A stretch of DNA of 64,000 nucleotides, from contig OY743176.1 in assembly GCA_963555705.1 (NCBI GenBank), positions 44,283,026 through 44,347,025 on the forward strand, written 5' to 3'. How positions within the stretch are numbered: position 1 is the stretch's first letter; every line of letters begins with the position of its first letter. The notes below the pieces were generated by a model. That model worked only from the letters and a program-made list of their open reading frames with translations. It was not told the DNA's origin and ran no database searches. This DNA is from Ligustrum vulgare. Its lineage: Eukaryota; Streptophyta; Magnoliopsida; Lamiales; Oleaceae. Both the position numbers and the translations under genes were made by a program. Of this stretch, positions 56,627 to 64,000 are shown in pieces.

Positions 56627-58230
56627 AAAACGACGTGCTATTCATGATGAACAGTGAACGAAATCACTATTCATTTAAAAAAAAAAAATTTGAATTTTCA
56701 CATGTCAAGTATGGTTATGATTTTGAAAAGTATGATGAAATTTGATGTGCGAATTTCAAGGACAAAATTCATTTTTAGCAAGGGAGTTTGTAATGTCCTG
56801 AAAATTTTATGGAATATAATTAGTTAGTGATATGATGTTTATATTGATGTCTTTGATAAATTTCTAGAAGTTCGGGGACTAAAGGAAAATAAGATTTGAC
56901 GATAAATTTTTATTTGGGTTAATTAGGCCCAATCTTATGTAAAGATGCGAAATGATTAATAATAATTTTTTTTTAAAATATTTTAACTCATCACTCTACT
57001 ATGTCACTCTCCACGTATTGACTCCTCGAACCAGGTATGTTATATGCTTTGCAAGTCATTTACGATTTTATTAAGACATGTTAAGTATGAAATATTCATA
57101 TGTTATGAATCTTTAAGTGAAATATACATGTTGAGTATGATATGAATTGATAGAAGCCTAAATTTTAATTTATTCATTTTAATGTAGAATCATGAGACAT
57201 AGAGGATATTGATATGAATTTTGGTTCATATTAAGCTTAGTAAGATTGACTCAATTAGAAATTAAGTTGGGTTGTAACTTTGGCCCAAAATATATGGAAT
57301 AATATATTAAACAAACAAAATTGATAATGAATTGTACAATAATTTATCCCTTTATCACTACCTTTGTGTAAAAACAAGGGAAAAACTGTGGATGGTTATT
57401 AGTACTTCCTCTTCAAGTTTCAATTTTCGGTTCAATAATTTATCCCTTTATCACTACCTTTGCTTAAAAGCAAGGAAAAACTGTGGATGATTATTGGTAC
57501 CACTCTTCAAGTTTCAATTTTGAAAAAAAAAAAAAAATATGATTTACGAATGATTTTCAAAATAATCTTTGTCGTCAAGTTTAGAAATGATGAGCCCTAA
57601 ATGGACTTTGCATAATTGATTTTAGACATGGCACTAAGTATGAGAAGTCAACGGAAAGGACTAGATAATATTTTCGAATTATTCATCGTTTAGATTAAAC
57701 GAGAAATAGAAAGTCAGTTTTATGAAGTTATGATGAGATGTTGAGATTATAAGTGATATGATTTTATTGAGATTTTTATGAGAAGAATTATGAAGTTGGA
57801 GATTTAAAGTTTAGGCTCTTAATTATTGAGAAATAAGGACTTGATATGGTGATATTAGAAATTATGATTTGAAATTTCTATGTTGAGGAATTATGAATTG
57901 ATTTTCTGGAATATTTATGATGATATTGAAGTTTGATGAAATTGTGATCAAATGTACAATTAGTTATTATTGTGAGTTATGAAGTATGCTTACGATTTGG
58001 GTAAGTCCAAATTTCAAAGGAAAACTCTGCCTAGAATTTTATCGTTTGGAGTTAAGAGCATAGTATGGTATGCAATCACTAAGAGAATTGAAGTTAGACA
58101 TACAAGTTCATTTACATCACAAACGAGATTTAGTAGATGATAACAGAGATATTATTATTTTCTCATAAGGAGAACACACAAGAGTCACCCTAGAAAGGAA
58201 ATACATGAAAACACGCAAAAGCAAAAGAAA
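56627..58230 (+). other. Leader of element 2, no gag
   Basis: AT-rich. It contains a small direct duplication (about 57340-57420 and 57430-57515, sharing TTTATCCCTTTATCACTACC). No protein-coding signal. 57540-58080 resembles the leader of element 1. Confidence 0.7.
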
Positions 58231-58249
58231 GCAACATGGGAAATTCCTC

Positions 58250-58475
58250 AAATTGAGAGATGTGTTTCCGGAGTAGCCGTATCCTACCACCTCTGACCTT
58301 TTGAGGAAATAAAGAAACCTTCAAAAAGGTGTGTTTCGAGAGTAAGAATACTCCGTAATCTACCACCTGGAACCTTTGAGGTACACATAAGATTTAAACA
58401 TTAAGGAAAATCCTAGGAAATTAGAGGGGTGTCTCGAGAGTAAGAATACTCCGTACTCTACCCCCACCTATTCTA
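58250..58475 (-). repeat. Three-fold module downstream of LOG copy 2
   Basis: Same three imperfect units as 51645-52000. They are kept although the element leaders differ, which suggests they travelled with the cassette. Confidence 0.75.
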
Positions 58476-58479
58476 AGAT

Positions 58480-59133
58480 TCATAAAGTTAAGTTTACATT
58501 AACCGGACTCCATTTTCGCTTGATTCCCCTTCCTTGCGACCAATCTATCTTAACCCCTGCTGGATCTTGTATTGAGATATATGACTGCAGCTTATCCAGT
58601 AGTTCATCAATAGTAGGAGCAGAAATAAGAAGCCTTCTGGAAAATGGAGAGATGAATCCCTGTTCCACAGCATAATCAAGAAAGGTTAACAAGCCATCAA
58701 AGAAATTGTTAACATTCAAAAGCCCAATAGGCTTAGTATGGAGATCTAGTTGAGCCCATGAGGTAATGTTAAAGATTTCTTCTAAGGTACCAAAACCTCC
58801 GGGCAGGGCTATAAAGGCATCAGAACCATATAGCATACAAGTTATGCGTTCATGGATGGATAAGGTTTGAACTTCATGCCCTCGTGTTTTTCCTGCAACA
58901 TCTACCAAAGGGACAGGTATGACACCGATTACTTTTGATTTCTCTGCAAGAGCAGATTGGGAAACACAACCCATTAGACCACTGCTACCACCCCCATACA
59001 CAAGAGTGATACCTTTTTCCCCCAGTTTCTTTCCAAGATCTACGGCCGCTTCTAGATAACTGAAGCCTTTCCCCACTTTTGATCCACAAAATACACAAAT
59101 AGTTTTGATCTGTCGAAGTTTTGGTGCTTCCAT
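58480..59133 (-). CDS. LOG: LOG-like cytokinin phosphoribohydrolase, copy 2 (full length)
   Basis: 217 residues; the full frame. Same motifs as copy 1 (FCGS, YGGGSSGLMG, PGGFGTLEE). The extra C-terminal tail includes IDWSQGRGIKRKWS and ends NVNLTL, a basic tail that resembles the ends of some plant LOG-like proteins. Over the shared 192 residues only Gly25 differs (Ser here), while six other base changes are silent. The ATG at 59133 is common to both. Intronless and antisense to element 2. Of the two copies, this is the more likely to encode a working enzyme. Confidence 0.92.
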   Translation of the reverse strand: MEAPKLRQIKTICVFCGSKVGKGFSYLEAAVDLGKKLGEKGITLVYGGGSSGLMGCVSQSALAEKSKVIGVIPVPLVDVAGKTRGHEVQTLSIHERITCMLYGSDAFIALPGGFGTLEEIFNITSWAQLDLHTKPIGLLNVNNFFDGLLTFLDYAVEQGFISPFSRRLLISAPTIDELLDKLQSYISIQDPAGVKIDWSQGRGIKRKWSPVNVNLTL

Positions 59134-59443
59134 CTTTGATAGTATAGAAGAGAAAACTTACCAAGAAGATGTGATTTTGGGATGCCTGAACTATGAAATA
59201 TGTTTGGCTATTTAAAGCCGGAAAAATTTACTGTTTTTGATTGATTCTGAAAAAGTAAAGATTTAATTTTGACAAAATCAGCCTACTTTTGACTATTTTA
59301 TCAAAGCTTTCATCTTTCGGTGATTTATTTTCCAGCTTTATCAAACCTCGAGAAAGGAAAATATATTTTTACCAACCTTTATCAAAACGCGTGAAAGGAA
59401 ACAGAAGAATATTTTAAATATGTATCAAGAGATTTACCTTATA

Positions 59444-59989
59444 TCAATGCTGATTTGCCACAACCTCATTGTGTAAAACAGACTGGCAGATAGGATCTTT
59501 TGCAGTTATATTTTTGAGACTATAACGATTTTTGTCTTCGTTAAACTGAGCGTATAAGGAGAGAAGTTCACGTTGCACATAACCACTTGGGTGCGTCTCA
59601 AGAGTCAGTCGAATATCATCCAAAGACTCCTTACTCAGTCCACCCTTTATGAATTTGATTTTATCATCCCGATTAGTAGAAGAATATCCTACTGTTTTGC
59701 AACGAGTATCACAGTTCCAACGAGCACATTTGTAGCAACCATTCAGCCTTTTTGCTCTTCGTTTCTTTGCGAAGGTGCTTTTGCCTAAACCAGGCATGTG
59801 CTTTGGAAATGTCATAGGTAATTCACCAGATAATCGAACTTTTGCTTCGATCAACCAGCGAACATCTTCTGGAATACCATGAGCCATCAGCAACCTCAAC
59901 CTTTCGAGCCTAATTCGATAAATTTTTCTCAGATCATTCATAGGAAGATTGGAATAATACTTGCGAATGTTTGAAAGGATGATATCCAT
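59444..59989 (-). CDS. Basic Cys-cluster protein of unknown family, copy 2
   Basis: 181 residues starting MDIILSNIRKYYSN. The cluster CYKCARWNCDTRC and the basic KKRRAKR are unchanged from copy 1. About fifteen replacements lie elsewhere, and the C-terminus is different (VLHNEVVANQH). It stands 310 bp upstream of LOG copy 2, same strand. Its open frame in both elements argues that it is a real gene. Function unknown. Confidence 0.78.
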   Translation of the reverse strand: MDIILSNIRKYYSNLPMNDLRKIYRIRLERLRLLMAHGIPEDVRWLIEAKVRLSGELPMTFPKHMPGLGKSTFAKKRRAKRLNGCYKCARWNCDTRCKTVGYSSTNRDDKIKFIKGGLSKESLDDIRLTLETHPSGYVQRELLSLYAQFNEDKNRYSLKNITAKDPICQSVLHNEVVANQH

Positions 59990-60032
59990 TTTTGATGGAT
60001 CTAACCTCTTCCCAACATGATCTATTTAAAGG

Positions 60033-60915
60033 TATAAAGGAACTAAGTGAATCCATCTGATATTGATTCCAGCAAGAAAGCGCGGAATAGAATAATGAAA
60101 AGAAGAGACAAGAATTAATGCGCTGTTTAATTTTATCGATAAAGGAAGATTTGATGATAAGATTTTGAGATACAGAATATTTTCTTGGATTTGGTACTGA
60201 TATTTTAGGTATAATAATAAGTAATTAAGGTATGGTGTGATGATACGGGAATACGTGAAAGTGAAATAAGGACCGTATCGAATCAGAATTCATAAGTATG
60301 TACAAGTGAAAGAAATACCTTGCGAGAAATGTTGTGACAATTAAGTGAAGAATTTTAGTTATTTGGGAGCTAATTATTTATTTGAATTTTGCAGAACGTT
60401 TTGGTTACAAATATGGGAAAAGATAAGCTGATGATATTATGTTGATTGATGAATAATATGTTTGGATATATTACATAGGGGATATTCAGGTAACCATTTT
60501 ATTTACTTTGGGATATTTGGTGATAAGAAGAAATGACTAATTATTATGGTATGATATGTTAGTAAAGATTTATTGAAATTTTAGAGATATTAATACGAAT
60601 ATTTGAGGTCACATGATACGATGATAAGTGACAGGTTACATGAGTACTACAAGACATGATGAAATATCACATACGATTGGGAATTTTCCTTTTGAGTCAG
60701 AATTTATGAGTAGACACATATGTCTATTATTGATAGAAAAGTCCATGTTTTTAAGAAAAACAAAGATATGCATTTAGTCAAAGTCCAGTGGGTTAAATAT
60801 AGTAGCAATGATACTACCTAAGAGAAGAAGAGAAGAGATTCTGATTAAGTGTTCAGAAATCATAAGATCAAGTAAGTTTAATTTCGAGGACGAAATTATT
60901 TTAAGGGGGTAAGTT
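60033..60915 (+). other. 3' internal region of element 2
   Basis: AT-rich, no gene. About 200 bases (60390-60590) have no counterpart in element 1. It ends in TTTCGAGGACGAAATTATTT and AAGGGGGTAAG. Confidence 0.7.
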
Positions 60916-62493
60916 TGTAGCAACCAAGAATTTTTACGCGATTAATAATTATTTTAATAGAAAATCGTGTCGCTACTATTTCACCCATTTTTATTAAGTT
61001 AACGCAGCGACGTATTCGTATAGCCAAGTCAAGAAATAATCGAGATCGTTCGATTTTAAATTAAATTCCGAATTTCTAAAAATATCTCCATTTTCTTGAT
61101 TTAAAGTATATTAAGTCCAAATACTTAATTCAATGTTATCCCAATATTTATTTATACAAAAATTACTTTTATTATTTAAATTAAGAAAATATATGCAAGC
61201 ATGAGAGGTTCCATTATATGTAATCATGAAGAGCATAATATTTGTATAAAAAATGGAAAAGTATATGAATGATTTATATACTCCATTATATATAATCATG
61301 AAGAGCATAATATTTGTATAAATATGGAAAAGTATATGAATGATTTATATACTCCATTATATATAATCATGAAGAGCATAATATTTGTATAAATATGGAA
61401 AAGTATATGAATGATTGATAAGACTCCATTATATGTAATCATGAAGAGCATAATATTTGTATAAAAAATGGAAAAGTATATGAATGATTTATATACTCCA
61501 TTATATATAATCATGAAGAGCATAATATTTGTATAAATATGGAAAAATATATGAATGATTGATAGACTCCATTATATATAATCATGAAGAGCATATTATT
61601 TGTATAAATATGGAAAAGTATATGAATGGTGCTTTACTTTAAGAAAAGGATGTGTTAAAATTAATAGAATTGAATGATTATGTTTACAATATGCCAACTT
61701 TATACATCTATTTAAACCCATCTCTTTTACACACAACTCTACACATATACACTTATTTCCAACCTCTTGACAAAATCCACAAGTAAGAGAAATTCAAGGT
61801 GGTCAAGAAAGTTTTGGTCCATTTACTACTACACTTCATTTTAATCTTTTAAAAGGTAAGTATATCTTATGTTTTTATGAAAATTAAGTATGTTGTTATG
61901 AAATGTAAGTATATCTTATGTTTTTATGAAAATTAAGTATGTTGTTATGAAATGTAAGTATATCTTATGTTTTTATGAAAATGTTTGGATCATTGCTATG
62001 AAATCAATCTCACAAGATTGTTATGGGTTCCATATGATATGTTTATGATTATGCTAAGGGGACCGGAGTTTAGTAGTGCTACACATAAGAATTCTTGCCA
62101 TTTAAGTTCGGTAAAATTCTTGTGTCTCCCTATGTTTATGAGTATTTCGATCCTATCCTATGTTATGATGAAAATGATCCATATGCTTTCAAAAGAAAAT
62201 TTATGCTTGGTATACTTACTGGGATTTTATAAATCTCACTCCACGATATTTACCATTTTCAGATAATTGAAGGTTCGAGGCGGTCAACATGGAAGTGGCA
62301 AAAGTGGTTAAGATTGATGAGATAATTATGTTGAACTTTATGTAAGAAAATTATGTTCTATTTTTATTCACAAATAAAATTATGGGATTCTAATTATTCT
62401 TTTGAATAATTTTACATTACTATTTAAGTCTCGATAATATGATATGAGTCACTTTTAGTGGCACTCGAATGGTCGAGAATTCGGGTCGTCACA
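60916..62493 (+). repeat. 3' LTR of element 2
   Basis: 1,578 bp; near-identical to the 5' LTR except for one missing 49-bp unit and two or three base changes (for example AGTGCTAC for AGCGCTAC). Ends GTCACA before TTACC. Confidence 0.95.
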
Positions 62494-64000
62494 TTACCAA
62501 CCTCCAATATCGATCACACAATAGCCACCATCACAGTTCACTACCCTCAATCACCATCACACAACTCAGTCACACCTCCAAGAAATCAATTCACAGCCAA
62601 TTCATAAAGCCACGGTCAACCAGCACTCCTCAATCCAGCCATCGCCAACCGTCTGCAACCACAGTTCAACCTCAACCATAGCCATGAACTTCCATCATCA
62701 TCACCCCAATTCCAAAATCGATCTCAACACACTCACTGCAATCACCTACAATCTGACACTACTGCCACCTCCAACTCCCCACTTCCACGATCGGACAACA
62801 AACCATCACCGCACAAATCCATCACCATCACTGTTCAATCCCAACCCAAAACCTGCAGCAAAACCACCTAAACCGCCGTTCACTACCTCAATCACCAATT
62901 GCTGCCAAAAGCCAAGTCCTCGAATCCAACCACCAGCAATCATAGATAAAACCCAAAATCAACTAAACCAAAGACTTACCTCGACGCCGACTGCCAGTGA
63001 CCGGATTTGTCACCGGAAATCGCAATCAAGATCAGATCTTGAGCCTTGGATTCACCTCGAATCAACACCAAAACCTAGCCTAAATCACCACCACATGATG
63101 GCCGAACCATCGCCGAACCACCGCCGGCGTTTGGCTCGCGGCAACCTTGACTGAAAGTAGTCGATCGCCAGCTTTTTCAGCCTTCGTCTCTCGCCTCTTT
63201 TTTTTTCTCTGTCTTCGTCTTTTTTTTTCAGTTGAATGCAAATGATAGAGAGAGAAGAGATAATCTGATTTTAAACTTTCGGAAATTGCTTTTTGGTCCT
63301 TGAAGTTTTAAAGATTTCAAATCAGCCCCTCAAGTTTTGAAATGTTTTAATCCAGCCCTTCTAGCTTCAAACTTATCATTTCAGTCCCTGCTGATTTTAT
63401 TAATTTGATTTTAAGCTCAACTTTCAAAAGTATTCATTTTAATCTCTCAACTTTCATAATATCTATTTTAGTTCCTCAACTATCAAAAGTATTCATTTTA
63501 ATCCCTCAACTTTCAAAATATCTATTTTAGTCCCTGAACTTTCAAAAGTATTCATTTTAGTCCCTCAACTTTCAAAACATCAATTTTAGTCCTCAAATTA
63601 TAATTTATCATTTTGAATTATATATTCGATATACTAAAGTGACTTATTGGCTAAGACGAAGCGTACGGAGAATTCAAAGAAATTGAAGTCATTCCCGCTC
63701 AACTTTGCACTCGTCGGATTTGAGGTAGACTCGCACTTATTAATTGATTTAAATTATGATTTCATATAAATGTCATGTGACTTGTGAAAGTCAATTTTCA
63801 AGAAAATTAAGTATGTTTTATGAAAGGTAAATATACCTTATGTTTTTATGAAAAGTAAGTATACCCTATGTTTTTACGATAATGTTTTATATGTTTTGGA
63901 TCATTGCTATGCACATAAGAATTCTTACCACCTAAGTTCGGTAAAATTCTTGTGTCTCCATAAGTTTATGAGGATTTACCACCTAAGTTCGGTAAAATTC
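62494..64000 (+). repeat. 3' LTR of element 1, second part (cut by the window end)
   Basis: Starts with the second TTACC and matches 48345-49850 of the 5' LTR. Differences include TTCCAAAATC for TTTCAAAATC and TCATAATATC for TCAAAATATC. About 930 bases of the LTR remain outside the window. Confidence 0.93.

Larger units (their letters stand above)
54894..62493 (+). mobile_element. Element 2: second gypsy-type element with the same antisense cassette
   Basis: 7,600 bp, flanked by the exact duplication TTACC (54889-54893, 62494-62498), inside element 1's 3' LTR. LTRs are 54894-56520 (1,627 bp) and 60916-62493 (1,578 bp). The 49-bp length difference is one minisatellite unit; otherwise two or three changes are visible. 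Primer site TGGTATCAGAGCC is at 56523-56535, and purine tract AAGGGGGTAAG precedes the 3' LTR. No gag-pol. It carries the LOG/Cys-cluster cassette in antisense. The LTR ends resemble those of element 1, but the LTR body differs, so it is a related but separate family. Confidence 0.95.
47610..64000 (+). mobile_element. Element 1: long-LTR gypsy-type element with antisense gene cassette
   Basis: 5' LTR 47610-50784, primer site TGGTATCAGAGC (50788-50799), internal region to 54153, 3' LTR starting 54154, split by element 2 and resuming at 62499 to the window end. The internal region holds no gag, protease, RT or integrase. Before the 3' LTR it keeps the phrase TTTCGAGGACGAAATTATTT and a GTGGGTAAG purine tract typical of Del/Tekay-like gypsy 3' ends. 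It carries two minus-strand genes (LOG and a Cys-cluster protein). LTRs differ at about six sites in 1.5 kb by eye, so insertion is recent. Confidence 0.9.

Overview
This window is nuclear DNA from a plant, almost certainly a eudicot. It is AT-rich and dominated by nested LTR retrotransposons. tRNA-iMet-type primer sites (TGGTATCAGAGC) recur, plant gene fragments carry introns, and a piece of plastid ycf1 is embedded at about 42 kb. I see no complete ordinary host gene, tRNA, rRNA or CRISPR array. Almost every base belongs to a mobile element, a remnant of one, or gene pieces that mobile elements captured or broke.

Layout. 0-1 kb: terminal-inverted-repeat DNA element. 1.0-5.75 kb: defective minus-strand Copia element (TSD TACGA). 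6.3-21.5 kb: a mosaic locus made of an AT-rich repeat called R here and fragments of three cellular genes (an organelle-type RRM protein, ROH1 and CDC20). It ends in a Helitron-like hairpin plus CTAG and is split by three later insertions with exact target-site duplications: an old LTR element (CAATC), a hAT-type MITE (ATGATAAC) and a young, nearly intact Copia element (TAGGT). 21.5-28.3 kb: AT-rich DNA with TGTGAC-rich and GTGGTG-rich tracts. 28.3-45.5 kb: a decayed Mutator-like element with a plus-strand transposase and a convergent minus-strand DUF1985/coiled-coil/Ulp1-protease gene. It is interrupted by a non-autonomous gag-protease gypsy element, which is itself interrupted by a solo LTR (TGAAC) and whose 3' LTR is replaced at its end by plastid DNA. 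45.8-47.6 kb: an orphan promoter-like segment and the head of a short-LTR retrotransposon.

47.6-64 kb holds the most unusual content: two nested, recently inserted, long-LTR gypsy-type elements with no gag or pol. Each carries instead, in antisense orientation, a two-gene cassette. One gene is an intronless LOG-type cytokinin riboside-monophosphate phosphoribohydrolase; the other is an unfamiliar basic protein of about 180 residues with a CX2CX4CX3C cluster. Element 2 (54894-62493, TSD TTACC) sits inside the 3' LTR of element 1 (47610 to beyond the window). By eye the LOG copies differ almost only at silent sites, which suggests selection on the protein while the cassette spread. The second protein varies more. 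This LOG/Cys-cluster cassette is the best candidate for an undescribed system.

The boundaries and repeat matches were read by eye from direct comparison within the window. Family names rest on remembered motifs; no search was run.
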